A stretch of DNA of 64,000 nt from Phymatolithon calcareum (GCA_977006965.1 OZ345370.1:1984001-2048000); one strand, 5' to 3'; shown: positions 12,965 to 24,861, numbered from the stretch's first letter. The notes: generated by a model not told the origin, from the sequence alone. Made by a program: numbers and translations.

Positions 12965-13270
12965 GAGAAATACCATTGTCGTCGCTGTGGCACAGTGTGT
13001 CCGATTTTTACTACGGTATAGAGGTTTTAATCTCCGCACACCACTAAGAGGGATATAGAGCTACAGAAAACGGAGATTTCTCAGGATGAAGGACCAGTGC
13101 AAAGAGCATCTGATGATGCTCTCGGCGTGTCGTTTTCCTGCATTTCTTGCGAATCTTTGCAGGAGACGGTGAATGTCATGGTTGCAAGATAGACGGGCGT
13201 GTTAGAGTTGCGGTAGGTTCGGGAAAAGCTGATGGCCAGGGTGTTCGGCACAAGATCACGGTTGAAGGAT
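12965..13270 (+). repeat. Left arm of a ~300-bp long inverted repeat
   Basis: Reverse complement of 13,917-14,206 with high identity and one gap of about 17 bases. Landmarks: GAGAAATACCATTGTCGTC at the outer end, TTTTACTACGGTATA, the direct ACGCCGAGAGC string (inverted here), and CAGGGTGTTCGGCACAAGATCA at the inner end. Encloses a gypsy integrase relic. Confidence 0.85.
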
Positions 13271-13916
13271 TTGGTTGGATTGTGCACCGTCATTTTGAAG
13301 AAATCCCAATTCTGTTCGGGCGTAAACAGCGTTCTGTGAGAAAGGACGAAAGGGCATTATTGGGCAGATTTTTGCAGAGCGGCGTTCAAAGTGCGAGTCA
13401 TGCTCTGGGCCCATTCGTTAGACATCGAAGTGTACGGTGAAATAATTCGCTATTTTTGTGGATCCTGGTGTCGTTGTCTCGCGTATGCACTGTCGTGACC
13501 TCAACACCGTTTTCACTCAAGATGCTATGCGGGGCGCCATAGTCATGCACGATGTGTTCTCGAATGAAGTTGAAGACATCAGTACGGAGGGCGTTTGGAA
13601 ATGCGGCACTGATCAGCGACCGTTCAGATGTGCTAACTATTGAGAAGGAAGCGATTGACTTTGTGTTAACTGAACAGTGACCCAGCTAAATCCATTGACA
13701 TTGTATTGCAGATACCTCTGAACAGTTGGCATTGGGTCGAATTGCAGTTTGTATACGTCTTGCTCTTCTGACACTCGGCGCAGGTGCACAGATACTTGGC
13801 CAAATCGTTCCGCATCGAGGACGATCAGCACTGGACGGAAATAGTTCGGCATCTCCAGTGGTTCGTTTCGTCATGAATCGAAGTGCGTTTTTCCTCGCTG
13901 ACATCTTTGGCTCTCT
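13271..13916 (-). mobile_element. Ty3/gypsy integrase relic inside an inverted repeat
   Basis: On the minus strand, frames broken by shifts give a zinc-binding remnant with a Cys-x2-Cys string followed by KSKTY, and further on HDYGAPHSILSENG, the typical integrase core segment before the central catalytic Asp/Asn region. No single frame spans it, so it is a dead fragment of a Ty3/gypsy pol. The rest of the element (RT, RNase H, LTRs) is not visible. The flanking inverted arms are not LTRs because they are inverted relative to each other. Confidence 0.6.
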
Positions 13917-14206
13917 TATCCATCAACCATGATCTTGTGCCGAACACCCTGAACTTACCGCAACTCTACCACGCCCATCTATCTTGAAACCATGACATTA
14001 ACCGTCTCCTGCAAAGATTCGCAAGAAATGCAGGAAAACGACACGCCGAGAGCATCATCAGATGCTCTTTGCACTGGTCCTTCATCCTGAGAAATCTTCG
14101 TTTTCTGTAGCTCGATATCCCTCTTGGTGGTGTGCGGAGATTAAAACCTATATACCGTAGTAAAAATCGGACACACTGTGCCCCAGAGACGACAATGGTA
14201 TTTCTC
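13917..14206 (-). repeat. Right arm of the ~300-bp long inverted repeat
   Basis: Pairs with 12,965-13,270. Together with the 650-bp centre this makes a structure of about 1.24 kb with outer ends GAGAAATACCATTG and CAATGGTATTTCTC. There is no obvious target duplication at the outer ends. Confidence 0.85.
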
Positions 14207-16039
14207 CATTTCATATACGATTTTCCGATCATGTTCGAGTATTTCTTTGCGTGCAAATTTCTCAATGTTCCAAGATGAGACGCCTTATGTGCTCTAGGCG
14301 CGAGCCCCAAAAATATCCGTGCCTCGAGGGGCCAAGAATACCTCAGCAACGGAGGCTACTGTGACTCCGACGCGAGTATTGTTATTCAAAACGCAGAGGT
14401 TGGCCTCTTCGGAGATCTCTGAGCCGGAAAAAGGCCAAGCGGAGGGCCAATAGGGAACGTCCCGCGTCACGAGACTATTAACCTATACCCGGAGGACCTA
14501 GAGGTTCACACTGCTTTATTGGCCTCGGTTGAAGTGGTTTCCTTCCCTAGCTGCCTAAAGAACCTCTAAGTCGTGTATATCCTCGCTGTCGAGTTCCTGA
14601 ATTTCAATTTGAATTCGTTTATTGGTCTCAATCGGAATAGCACGTCAGCTCTAGGGAATATAGGGAATAATATTACTTATCAAGAAAGAAAAAACCAAAA
14701 TGCGATCCATATTTTTCGTTTTCGAGCGCCTCGCACTACCAGCGCTACTGGGCTGCATGTTCTGCCGAAAACGTGTTCGGGCAGTACTACAAATGAACCG
14801 CCTTATAATCCTCGCATAGGAATAGATCTTTCTTTTCCCTGGAGACCGCCAGTCTATGCATCCAAGCTATCAAAACGTTCGAATAGAAAGACGTCAATTT
14901 GCTGCCTCACCGGAAAGTCCAATCCAGGCACAATGGGGACATCGCGATCATAAGTCATTCCATCATGACAACGGTGCACAGTTTTGGTCACTCCCGAGTG
15001 AAAGGAACCTACTTGATAATCCCGCGCGGCACTCTTCGGCAGTTGAGCGTCCTTTGTATCGTGAACAGCTCTGCAGATATCTCGCCATCGCGTTCTTTCG
15101 GCGTCTGAAATAGCAACTTTTCGAGGAATTTAGTCAATGCACCAAATGGTTCCTTAACGGGTACGATTAGACGGCTGACGCCGAAGGCGGCTGACTCAGA
15201 TATAGCCGGTGCTGCGAACATACTCTTCGAACACGATTCGGATCCTTCGCCTCAATTAGAGGAGGGATGAGGAAGCCGTGACTCCTCCATCGTTGATGGG
15301 TGCGACATTAACGATACTTCAAGTTCAGAAACGTCGGATAAAATATTTTCGAAGAGTCTTAACGAGCTAAACGATCAAAGACTTCGTGAGTGCACAGTCA
15401 AGATGATGCGTAAGCACTGAGAGAGTTGAAATAGAAACGTCGACGAAGCGTGAGGTTTGAAAGGGACAAGTTGGCACACTAGCTATGGTCGAGTTGTTCC
15501 CTGGCGGAAATTCCAGGGCGCCGCGAAGTTGCGACTGTTGGAAGTGTATCTGCTCGAAGATGAAGTCGGAGAACACTTCGTTAGAATGTTGTGCTCTCGG
15601 TACACTTGTGCACGTGTCATCGAGTTTGATAGTGTTATTATCGATTTATTTAGGGTTATAGGTCTCCGTCGTCAAATTAGATCTAGCATGTCAGAGCTCC
15701 TTTAGATCTAATTCTGAGCGCTATATAGCCGGGTTCCGAGACCCGGTTCGACTAAAATCCAAGGAAAAACGCACAACCATCTCAACCAAACTTCTCAACC
15801 AACCATCCCTTAACCTCCATCAACAGCGACATTTAGAAAGTCAAGCCTTGGATCAGCAAAGATAAGGAGACACCGTATGATTCCTTAGCCGTATGATAGT
15901 TGGATCAATGGACGTTTCGAGAAACTTTCTGTAGAGTCTTCTCGAATGAGCGTCCACGTGCACATGTGCATCATGATCAATACAGTTATAACGCCATGGA
16001 CTAGATATCATACGCGCGGCTTTAGGCTAATCTATTAAT
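14207..16039. other. No recognisable gene
   Basis: Mixed-composition DNA with short frames on both strands (for example 14,573-14,953, +, 126 residues), none recognisable. The stretch 15,715-15,850 contains a TATA-like string followed by a short inverted GC-rich element and an A/C-rich run, which could be the end of a decayed LTR, but no partner was found. Confidence 0.4.
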
Positions 16040-17640
16040 AGTCTAGAAGGCTAAGAGAAAATACAAGTAGTTCCGAAGAGCTAACAACGGCGAATTTCGG
16101 GTAAGGTCCCAAAATGCATCAAAAGAGTGAAAGAGGGGCCGCTTTTGAGGGATTAAATGTGTCCTGGGGTTGATGATAGAGTCATCATACGTGTAAGACG
16201 TTAAAAGTCGCATCCGTCTCTTGAAGTACGACAATTGTCTCCATTCGTGATATTTCTGGAGTACTTCTTGGGCATCGTTAAGGTGTACTGGCTCTGCCAT
16301 GGATTTTCGTGGTCAAGATAACCTTTCTATTTAACGAAGTATTACAGTTTTCCTCTGCGCTTACGATGCGCTGGCATTTGCTAAAATTCGTATTCTTGGT
16401 GGCTTTCGGCGAAAATGAGGGCCAGCACCCTCTCAGGATCTCGAGAGACTGGACTTACAAAAACGGCTTTAGCAGTCTTGCGTGAAAACTATCATGGATA
16501 ACGCGTTGTTCCATTTGTACAGAGATGTGAACTTGACATTGTAGATTTCCTTCGTGATGTCGAACGGTTCAAAAAATGCACGGTGTAGTTTACAGAATCC
16601 CGTTCCTTCTTCTAGAAAGAAATTTATTTTTGAGAACCATACTTTGTCGTTGACAGAAAAGTTGTGCGGAAGACGAGACTTACTCGCGTGTTCAGCCATC
16701 TTTGAATTTTGCTTCTGGAGGTTTTCTTACGCGCACTTGTTGGTACCCTGCATTTATTTAAAGAATTCAGTCCCAGATGGGTTGTAGGACTGATACCGTA
16801 ATTCAGGTAGAACGGATTATACAGAGTAGTGCTATGAACGGCAGAATTGTAAGCCACCTCGAAGTCTACTAAATTGTCTTCCCGGTTGTATTTCTTTAAG
16901 TTTGCAAAGGCTCGGATCATTTCCTCAATCTTTAGATTGGCGGTCTCTGACTATCCTTCGGTCTTTAGATTGTACGTAGTTGACGGTGCCATCTTGGTTC
17001 CGAGGAGTTTGAACAGCGTTTCCAGAATTTGATCATGAAGATCGTGTCTCTGTCAGAAAAGCATTTCTGAGAGAGTTCATGGTTTCAGTAGAAGTGTTCC
17101 TTCAATAACATATCCACTTGAACAGGGAGTACATTCTCGGGAATCGGTATGGAACGAATAATCTTCAACAATATGTCGCGAACGCTACGAAGTCTGTTCT
17201 TGTTCCGAAGCGTTTTCGGAACAGGGTTTATCAAATCAGTTGTGATGGTGTTCTACTTAGTATCGGGTTGATCTAGTGGCTGTAGAAATCCGAAAGGTAT
17301 GTAGTTTCTTGTCTTCGTTTTTTGGAAGATGCGATAACCTTGGACAAAATTTTGGATCTTATCACGCATGGATTTTCAGTAGTAGAACATTTGGAGTCTA
17401 GGCCTTGTCTTCGTGTTACCTACATGAAAAGTGCTTGTAGTCGTATGATAGTCATGCAGTTGGTTCGTGCTAAATTGTTTCTTCCGGGACACAAAGTTAC
17501 TTGTATCGATAGATATGGTCATCATTAATCTCGAATGGTTCTTTTAGGGTTTCTAAAACGGCCTTAACCTCGAGATCCTGTGCATATTCAACTCCCAACA
17601 TGCACTATGTCGGCCCATGTACAGTGGTGGAGATAGAGTT
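16040..17640 (-). mobile_element. Decayed Ty3/gypsy element: integrase region (minus strand)
   Basis: Read on the minus strand through several frameshifts and stops, the order is that of a gypsy integrase: LCVPE and a broken HHCC zinc region (about 17,500-17,350), FLQPLDQPDTK-like linker, SDRDTIF (near 17,050), TEGQSETANLKIEEMIRAFA (about 16,980-16,910), then an open stretch 16,624-16,920 with FEVAYNSAVHSTTLYNPFYL and NYGISP, then 16,469-16,699 with DKVWFSKINFF followed by a PF.I strand typical of the region after the core, then a possible chromodomain-like tail (frame 16,043-16,300). Nearly every conserved block is present, but no intact frame. The 5' half (gag, protease, RT) is absent. Confidence 0.8.
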
Positions 17641-17939
17641 GGAATGGAATTTCCTCTCTAACAGGGACTTGATTAAGTTCTTGGGAGTATCTTGAGCGCT
17701 CTAGAAAGTGAATACAAGACTCTGTTAGATTTTGCTTAGATGTAGGCTATGTAAAAATCAAACTCTTCAAGACGTTCTACCTAGCGAACCTGTCTCGGAG
17801 ACAGATGTTCTTGAGTCCGGAGATATCGCAAGTGATAGTGATCGCTCTGGACTTTAAACATACGATCAAGAAGGAACATCTCCATGCTTGAAGTGTATCC
17901 ACAATAGCTAAGATCCCGAGGTCATGAGTGGCGTACTTT
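17641..17939. other. Junction between two opposed gypsy relics
   Basis: About 300 bases between a minus-strand and a plus-strand gypsy fragment. No motif is recognisable and no LTR end was identified. Confidence 0.4.
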
Positions 17940-19050
17940 TACTGGGATTTTTTAAAAGTACGTGAAGTAAATGCGACAGAGCGGCATCTGGTGAGCACGT
18001 TCTTTTCTGAAGACAGAGCAACAACTGGCTAATTGGCGCCTCCGCCTCTCATTGGTCGACTTAGACGTCCTGTATCGTCATGGTATCAATCATACCTTTC
18101 CTAACGCGATATCTTGTGTTCCCACCCAAGGGAACCATAAGACGACCTTGGAAGACGAAACCTCCTTCTTTATAGGAGTTCCGCATTGGAAGACCACCCA
18201 GACAGGTCGGATCTGGACGTGGCGTTAGTCATTCACCCTCAACGCTACTTGCAAACCGTCTGTGTTGATGAATAGTTTTCTGAGAATTCTGGAGAAGGGG
18301 CTGATGAAGGGAAAGAGCACTCTTTTAGGTAAATGAGAGGAGGATGGGGTGCTCAATAGGCAGTCCCTCGTCAATAGAAAGAACTAAATCATCCCCCATG
18401 CGACCTGACGTCGCCGCATAGTAGAGTTGAATCACTCTCCAGCCAAGGCAGGGCATTCAGGAGGACAGAGCATGTATAGATCGTTGCGAACCAGATTTTA
18501 CTGGCCATTAAGCAAGTGGACGTGTACTGCACTCTCGGAATGTGCTTGACATGTATGAGGGATAGATTTGTTCCCAGCTCGGTCCCCTCTTGAAAGCGTC
18601 TCATTAGATTTCCTCAGGCACTTTCGGGCACCATTGTCGGGTGACAAGTATATCCTCGTGATTGTCACCTGTTTTTCCAAGCTGTTTCTGTTTTTAGCTT
18701 TGCGCAGCATCACGGGTGACAAAGTCGCCCTAGCGTTTTGAGAAGACTGGTTCTTCGTGTACGGTGCGCCGAAAACGTTTCTCACTGAAAACAGAACGCT
18801 GATGACCGCGAAGCTCTTCCAAGAGGCTTGCCGGATCGTGGGGTGTCCAGATCTATTTCACGTCCACCTAACTCTCTGACTATGGGCAATGGAGAAAGTC
18901 TATTGGACTCTCGTATCTATGGTGTGTCAGTTTATTGTCGAAGAGGATAAGAGTGGGGACAAGTGCCTTCCGCAGGTAGCATAAGCCTAAAATCGGAGAG
19001 TTCAGCAGTACAAGAATGTATCTCTGTTCGATTTCGTTTTCTCAAAGCCA
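17940..19050 (+). mobile_element. Decayed Ty3/gypsy element: RNase H end and integrase (plus strand)
   Basis: On the plus strand, interrupted by stops: LANWRLRLS with DVLYRHGINHTFPNAIS (about 18,030-18,110), the end of an RNase H domain; a zinc-finger remnant with RSLRTRFYWPL (about 18,480-18,520); then an integrase core running DKYILVIVTCFSKLFLF (about 18,640-18,700), EDWFFVYGAPKTFLTENRTL (about 18,740-18,800) and LFQEACRIVGCPD (about 18,810-18,850). It is independent of the minus-strand gypsy relic to its left because orientation and sequence differ. No LTRs were found. Confidence 0.75.
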
Positions 19051-19990
19051 CCGAAACCGCTCGGTGCTGAAAGTTGCAACGAGATCCTGTTGATTGGATA
19101 TCGCTAGTCGAGTGCTTCCTACCTGCGGAAACTTCAAGAGAAAATCGCTACAACGCAGACGCATTTCCAGAAAGGCGCAAGAACGCTTCAATCGAAACTT
19201 TGACAAATAGTATCCGCTATTGGGTTGTTCGTTGCGGATTTTTAAAATCTGTCCGCGAAGGGCTTCCCAATACCGCCAACTTGCGAAATAAACCGAGAAA
19301 AGCATACAACATCAATATCAATTCTGTCCCATTCCTCAAATTGCGAAAAAGGTGCCCACCGTGGGGTTCACTTTCAGAGTTCCAGTAGCTTGCATAATTT
19401 GAACTCAACCTCAAATGAAACTTCCGTCTCTATTATCATCTTCAAAAAGATTGACCCGGGTGTCTGTCGATCACTCAAGAAATAACATCGGCCCGTGGAC
19501 TTCGTCCAAGCTGACTTGAAACTCTGATCCTAACCAGAAGAACTTCCCTCCAGGCTCAACCTAATTGACCTTTACTTGAAACGTCTTCCAGTCTCTCTAT
19601 ATCATGCAGTGAATTATCAGACATCTCGTTTAAAGAGCTTAGGACATCTCTTACTCTAAGAGGAAGCGGATCGTCGCGGACGCCCCACAAGAAAGTCAAG
19701 ATGCCCACAGTCCCCTGCCCCGAGGATTTAATGAACTTCATACTATTGATTTGAACTTAAAGGACAAGCTTATTCGCCAAAAAGATGCCGATGTTGGCAG
19801 AGCTCAGACGCATATTATTTTTAGTGTTCCAGACTTTCGTGATATAAGCAATACGTATTCATTGCTCGTTAGGCTCGCAATAATAACGGCAAGAGTCAGT
19901 GGGCTCGCAATATGTATTTTACACGGAACTCGGAAAACAAGGGCGCAGCTCCTCACAAGAACTATTCTATCAGCATATTATCCGACCAAA
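19051..19990. other. No recognisable gene
   Basis: Short frames on both strands (19,074-19,388 +, 104 residues; 19,751-20,215 +, 154 residues, which is antisense to the hAT-like frame). None has a recognised domain. The part adjoining 19,990 may be the 3' end of the hAT-like relic. Confidence 0.4.
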
Positions 19991-20497
19991 TTACTCGCGT
20001 TCTTCAGCTTGCTCTTCTTCGTAAACATTTTGTGTACTGCTCAACTCATCGGCACGGTCAGAACGAGCACATCTTTTAACCTCACTCACCAATTGTTCAT
20101 ACCAGAATCGCTCATTAATAGACTTGCCTTTCGATTTAGTAGTAACAGGTGTGCAGTAGAAAGCAACGGCCGCCACATAACGTGTGTCTGCGGAAGACGA
20201 TCCATCAAAAAGTAGAGTACCACGGGTATTCCTCATTTCTTGCGCTATACGTTGCTCAACCAACACCACGAGCTCGAATATCACAGCCACGACAGTTTTG
20301 CACGCCATCGGTACATTGAACCGAGCGAATTGACGGTCCTCTGCATCTTCGACGATGGATATCGGCGAATTCTTAACAGTTACTAGTCCAATGTACCAAT
20401 ACATTGCCGTGTCGTACTCGGAAAGCCCGTTTCGTGCAAATTGGTAGCGTATCGAACCACGTCGGCGTTCGGAATCGGTCAGCGCTTCATCGTACAA
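19991..20497 (-). pseudogene. hAT-like transposase relic, central part
   Basis: A 168-residue open frame on the minus strand. It follows the hAT-family pattern: an aromatic segment plus NSPISIVED and a polar stretch, then a helix with KTVVAVIFELVVLVEQRIA, then GTLLFDGSSSADTRYVAAVA, which corresponds to the conserved strand holding the first catalytic Asp (usually DGW(T/S); here DGSS). The Trp of that motif is replaced. The downstream DDE residues, the dimerisation domain and the BED finger are not seen. Upstream, the minus strand to about 20,897 stays mostly open with one stop and one shift, and may be the N-terminal part. The element is surely inactive. Confidence 0.55.
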
Positions 20498-20897
20498 CCG
20501 AAGTATAGTTGCCTATTGCGATTTCGGGTCCTGACCGCGTCCGTAGCAGATCTTCAAATGTGCCTACAGATTGCAAAATCCTTTGTGCTCCGGGAACGCG
20601 ATTGTTGACGAAGGACAACCAACTTTCGGACATTGGCACTTCACGAAATCTTTCTGGACTTGCCCGCCACTTGAATTGTCAAGAACAGAGCGCTTTTAGA
20701 GTCCTACAAGCGTCATTAATTTCTGGACAATGTCCTTCGGGCGGGGTTGTTTCATCGCGGACATCGTCCTCCGGCTTCGTCGTCGACGTTGCCAGTACGC
20801 GGGGTAGAGCGATGTTCTTCAATACCAGCGCTATCAAGAACGTGTCTAATTTTGCGTTTATATAGTAGTGCAAATTTATTAATCGCTCTGTAAACAA
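20498..20897 (-). pseudogene. Probable N-terminal continuation of the hAT-like relic
   Basis: The minus strand reads from 20,897 through an acidic/Thr-rich stretch, meets a stop near 20,675, continues in the same sense with PMSESWLSFVNNRV and GAQRILQSVGTFEDLL, and then shifts frame into the 168-residue frame that starts at 20,497. No domain is recognisable. Assignment rests on orientation and adjacency only. Confidence 0.3.
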
Positions 20898-20990
20898 GAT
20901 CTTAAGCTAACATGGTCAACGTAGCGTGTTGCAATACGAACTTATTTTCGTTTCTGAAATACGTACGGCAATGAACGAGCTCAGTGCAAT

Positions 20991-21215
20991 ATGTTATTCC
21001 TATTCATAATTATTTTCGTCGGAGCTCTGGCTGTTGTATCTAACAAAGACGCCGAGAGCGATCTCGTTGCATTTTCTCTATCAGGTCTGGACAATATTGC
21101 GGCGAATGACTTTCGCAAGCTTGTCAACCTTGTCAACCTTGTCATCCGTGCCCTTCGGGCAGACAAAACATTGGCACCTCGAAACTTGAACTCCGTTGGA
21201 AACTGGATGCTATGA
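20991..21215 (+). CDS. Unrecognised 74-residue ORF with a signal-peptide-like N-terminus
   Basis: Starts with MLFLFIIIFVGALAVVSN, a hydrophobic stretch like a signal peptide or membrane anchor, followed by a polar region containing a short triplicated NLV repeat (three 9-base copies near 21,120-21,146). A stop follows; further plus-strand frames to 21,455 look mildly coding-like but are out of frame. An antisense frame of 204 residues covers the same DNA and is probably a shadow. It could be the first exon of a gene now interrupted by repeats. Confidence 0.25.
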   Translation: MLFLFIIIFVGALAVVSNKDAESDLVAFSLSGLDNIAANDFRKLVNLVNLVIRALRADKTLAPRNLNSVGNWML

Positions 21216-21523
21216 AGACGACATCGTTGCAAGGAACTACGGGGACAATCTAGAATCAATACGCTTAGTAATCCAACAGATAACTCTCTGGATGGTTTTC
21301 GTCTGCCGACAATAAATAAGAGGAGATTAGCAAACGTGGGCGCAGTCCTTATTCGGAACATAGCGACGAATGACGAACACGAACATGAAAAAACCCACGG
21401 TTTCGGTCCGGGACTCGGCATGATAAACGCCATGACGCCGAATAAGCTCAAGTAACACCCAATAAAGGCGTCTGCATCAGCCACACTGCCCGTCAGCGAG
21501 CTGTTTCGCCCATCAATATAATC

Positions 21524-22005
21524 ATCGATACTGTGTGTGTGTTCGTCATTTTTAAGATAACGTTTTCTGAATGGTCGCCATTTTTTACGAACCACATCAC
21601 TGAATTCGTTATCTGTGAGAATTCCAGATCATCCATTCTGATCCGGGATCACTTTTCCTATCCGGTATCGATTACCTATGACGAATCAGGTTCGTTCACT
21701 CTGATTCGTGTTCACATTTCCAATACAGGATCAGTTGTTTTCTTTCTGTATCACCTGTAACTAACTATCTATTTTTCGTGATCGTCTACATTGACGAAAA
21801 GCACTAACGTCACCTTCCCTGGTTCATTCCCTTCGGGCTCTCAATGAGGAGAGCTTTTTAAGAGGGAAGGGGAACAGAGCGCCGAACGCCACGCTTTCCC
21901 TTTTTAGAAGGCTATAGTCTCCGGTCTCAATGTTACGAGCTAGAAAGAGACAAGGAAACGTCTGGCCCTGGTTTCAAATCCATTCTCACGTTTTCCAACT
22001 CAGAT
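21524..22005 (+). repeat. Dispersed repeat S, copy 1 (decayed)
   Basis: Same order of landmarks as 46,183-46,700: GTGTGTGTTCG, ATTGGTCGCCA-like, tandem blocks with TGATCCGGGATCA and TTACCTATGACRAA, a TAACTATCTATTTTTC run, CACTAACGTCA and a downstream block ending GAAACGTCTGG. The part that is an open exon-like frame in copy 2 is here broken by stops, and the AG before it is lost, so this is the degenerate copy. Confidence 0.7.
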
Positions 22006-22235
22006 ATTCTGTAGTAAAGACAGAAAAGAAGTAGGTCCAGGGTATCGGTTATTCCGAGTGTGGGAATGCTAATTGTTTCCAGTTAATATAGGTATTAATC
22101 AGCAGAGATACATCGTGTAGACCGCTTCTATAGAAAACACATTGCTTGTAGTCAAGAGTTAGCTGTAATCGATCATCATTTTAAAGCCAGTATGAAACGA
22201 ATGACTAATTCAGGGGTTGATTGAGCTGGTGGGAG

Positions 22236-22656
22236 TTGTGTATGTACAATACTACTCTTTGTTTATTTACTTATTATCAGTCGTTGGTTGTCTGTCTCCC
22301 TCCAGTCTGCTATTCGGATTCCCGGCGGGGCTTATATAGACATATCCTATTTTATCTATCATAACTTATGTGCACGAAAATTGCACATTTCATTTCTCTA
22401 GATGATTCTACAAATTTCCATTCGTGTTCTAGAACCATGTGGAAAAGTCCAATTAGTTTCTAGATGTTTCTCGAGAGTTCTATTCGTGTTCCATATACAT
22501 CTGGAAAATTCAAAACGTATTTCTGGATGTTTCTACAAATATTTCATGGAAGTATTTTCAAAAGTCTAGCCATAAATTACACTAAATTATAGCTATAGAT
22601 TATACAATACAGAAACTTGAGTAACATATATAATGCGTGTATGTGATAGTTACACG
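22236..22656 (-). mobile_element. 3' LTR of the chromovirus relic
   Basis: Minus strand, directly after the chromodomain stop. A purine-rich tract (AAAGAAGAAAGTTGGGAA, near 22,675) precedes TGTAACTATCACA, taken as the LTR start. The LTR ends GTATTGTACATACA(CA) near 22,236. It carries TCTATATAAG as TATA box and AATAAGTAAATAAAC before the end as a possible polyadenylation region. The position and the polypurine tract are the evidence; there is no second LTR in the window to fix the ends. Confidence 0.55.
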
Positions 22657-22698
22657 ATTCCCAACTTTCTTCTTTGGGCGTCCTCGTCAGCACAGAAA

Positions 22699-24861
22699 TT
22701 AATTATCCTCATCATCATATAAATGGTTCAAAACTTTATTTTTCTTAATATAATCCAAGAGCAATTGTGATATAGTTCCATCCTTGTAAACAAAATCCAT
22801 TGTTCGCTTCCAATCCGTATCATGGGTCGGCATTCCTTTCATAAGCGTAAGGAATTGGTATCCGTTTCCTCTCTTTCTATGCCTTGGAATTGAATCTACA
22901 ACAAACTCGTCTCTTTCAACAGCTGGTAGTGGGTCTGGTCTTTTTTGCAATTGGCGAAGATATACCAGATAGATGCTCTAAATATGGCGTTGTATGAATG
23001 ATATCTACAACGTAGTGAATTTTAAAGTGACTTGGTAGATCTAGCCGAACAGTATTCTTTCTAATAAGACCTTTCACCATAAATGGTCCAAATCTCTTTG
23101 CCGACAGCTTATCAGATTTCTGCGGTTTTGAGTATGCGTCCTTAAATAAACTCTTATTAATCCATGGCTTGTCTCCAATCTGATACACATGCGGTTTATA
23201 TGACTTCCCTTCTTGAGCGCTCTGGAGAGCCTTTGAAACTTGATACGAGTACTTTGCGTCTTGGAGAGATTCTCTCATTCTCTCTTTAGACTGGTTTACA
23301 GTATCCACGGAAAATTCAATACCCGTCAGTATGTCCATGGGGTATTTCGGGTTCCATCCTAGACCAACCTCAAATGGCGAAGATCCGAGATTATCACCAA
23401 TAGCTGAATAGTATGCGAACTCAGCTGATAGTAACAAGTCGTTCCAATCATCTTGATGATACGAACAGTAACATCGAAGATAAATCTCAACCATACTGTT
23501 CATTACTTCTGACGCACTATCTGTTTGAGATTGACGACTCTATGATATTTTCAGTTCTATTCCACACAAAGTCATCAATCGATTCCAAATTTGGATGTGA
23601 ACTTTAGATCTCGATCTGAAACTATGCTGTCCAGAAAACCATCTAATTTAAATATGTTCGTATAGAAAGCATTAGCAATATCAATTGCGGTATCATCTGA
23701 CTTAGATGGTATGAAATGAACTATTCTGCACAAACGATCTACCCAAGTTGTAATACAATCGTAACCATTCTTCCTCTTTGGAAGCCTAACAATAAAATCT
23801 GCTGCTAATGATGCCCATCGCCTCTCCGGAACTTTCAAGGAGCCAAGCTCCTTGAAAGTTCCGGAGAGTTTCTTTTCTCCGAGATTCTTCTTTTACTGGC
23901 AAGTCAAGCATCCTTGAACGTAACGTTTTACGTCCCGACTCTTGTGCGCTCTGGACAGTGCATCCTCTAGAACATGAATCTTTCCGGTTTCAAGGTAATC
24001 GGAAAAATTCCAAAGTTACCAAGTGTCTCCTGCTTCTTTTCAACTCATTTTCGGCTTCGAGAAGAAATGCTTAAGTACCTGATTGGCAGTGAAAATTTCA
24101 AAAGTTGAACCCTCCAAGTAGCATCTAAACCTCTGCAAAAATTATATGAGCCCTAAAAGCTCTCGATCATTTGCGGAATAGTCTTGTTCAGTGGGACTTA
24201 AATTCTTTGAGAAGAATGCTATCACTCTGTCTCTTCCATGATCATCAGTTTGTATCAATGTGTCTCCGACGGCTAACTGTGATGCATCAATGTGTCCCCT
24301 AAAAGGTTTCTTCCAATCAGGAGAAATCAATATCGGAGCGCTAGAAATGGCTCCTTCAGTGCCTCAAATGCCATGCTGAATTTCTTGTCCCAGATTTGAA
24401 TGCCTTCATTTTTCTTCGTTTGCTTCGTAAGACGCGCTGCAATTTCTGAAGACTTATGCATAAATCTGCGAAAGAACTGCAGTAATACTAAAAAGCTACG
24501 AACATCGGTACGAGTGCTAGGTTTTGGCCAGGTATCCAGGACTTCTACTTTCTTTGGATGTACGCGAACACCATCCTTACCAATGAGAAGTCCAAGGAAT
24601 TCCATTTCTTCTTTCATAAGCTCGCACTTCCTGGGTGAAACGTACAGCTCATTTTCCTTGAAGCGAGATAATACTACTTCAACATGTTCCAAATGCGACG
24701 ATTCATCTTTGCTGAAAATAAGCAAGTCCCAAATACGTCGCCTCTCATTTTGTGTTTCAGGAAGGTCCCAATCTGCTTTCCTGTCGAGCAAAAATAGTCC
24801 AAAACAATCAAGGAATTGTTGCAGTATTAGTCTAAGAGCTGTCTTATCAGGGGCATATTAA
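22699..24861 (-). mobile_element. Ty3/gypsy chromovirus pol relic (RT-RNase H-integrase-chromodomain)
   Basis: Order on the minus strand: RT palm end and connection (24,327-24,861, with DLLIFSKDESSHLEHVEVV, MEFLGLLIGKDGV and RSFLVLLQFFRRF); RNase H (24,142-24,330, DASQLAVGDTLIQ and NLSPTEQDYSANDRELLG; its tail continues to about 23,930 with NQVLKHFF and VLEDALSRAH); a shortened zinc region (VQGCLTCQ); integrase core (23,575-23,838, WASLAADFIVRLPKRKNGYD and IVSDRDLKFTSKF) and its C-terminal part (22,916-23,503, ending in GPFMVKGLIRKNTVRLDLP and HVV-like strands); chromodomain (22,699-22,950, DEFVVDSIPRHRKRGNGYQF). Frameshifts, an internal deletion between RNase H and integrase, a hairpin at 23,822-23,868 and loss of the RT YxDD motif make it non-functional. 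The 5' part is cut off at about 24,861 where non-LTR sequence begins. Confidence 0.9.
23822..23868. repeat. Perfect 22-bp hairpin interrupting the chromovirus integrase
   Basis: CTCTCCGGAACTTTCAAGGAGC at 23,822-23,843 is the exact reverse complement of 23,847-23,868 with a 3-base loop. On the minus strand, the arm at 23,822-23,843 is native integrase code (LKVPERRW), so the other arm is an inverted copy that replaced or displaced upstream code. Confidence 0.9.

Noticed and set aside
12965-14206. Inverted arms as a pair of LTRs of the enclosed gypsy relic
   Set aside because: LTRs are direct repeats; these arms are inverted and lack TG...CA ends.
15715-15790. tRNA-like T-arm string GGTTCGACTAAAATCC
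   Set aside because: No acceptor stem, D-arm or anticodon arm could be formed around it.
20981-21595. 204-residue minus-strand ORF
   Set aside because: Antisense to the signal-peptide-like plus frame and extending into repeat S; Arg/Ser/Leu-rich composition typical of a shadow, no domain.
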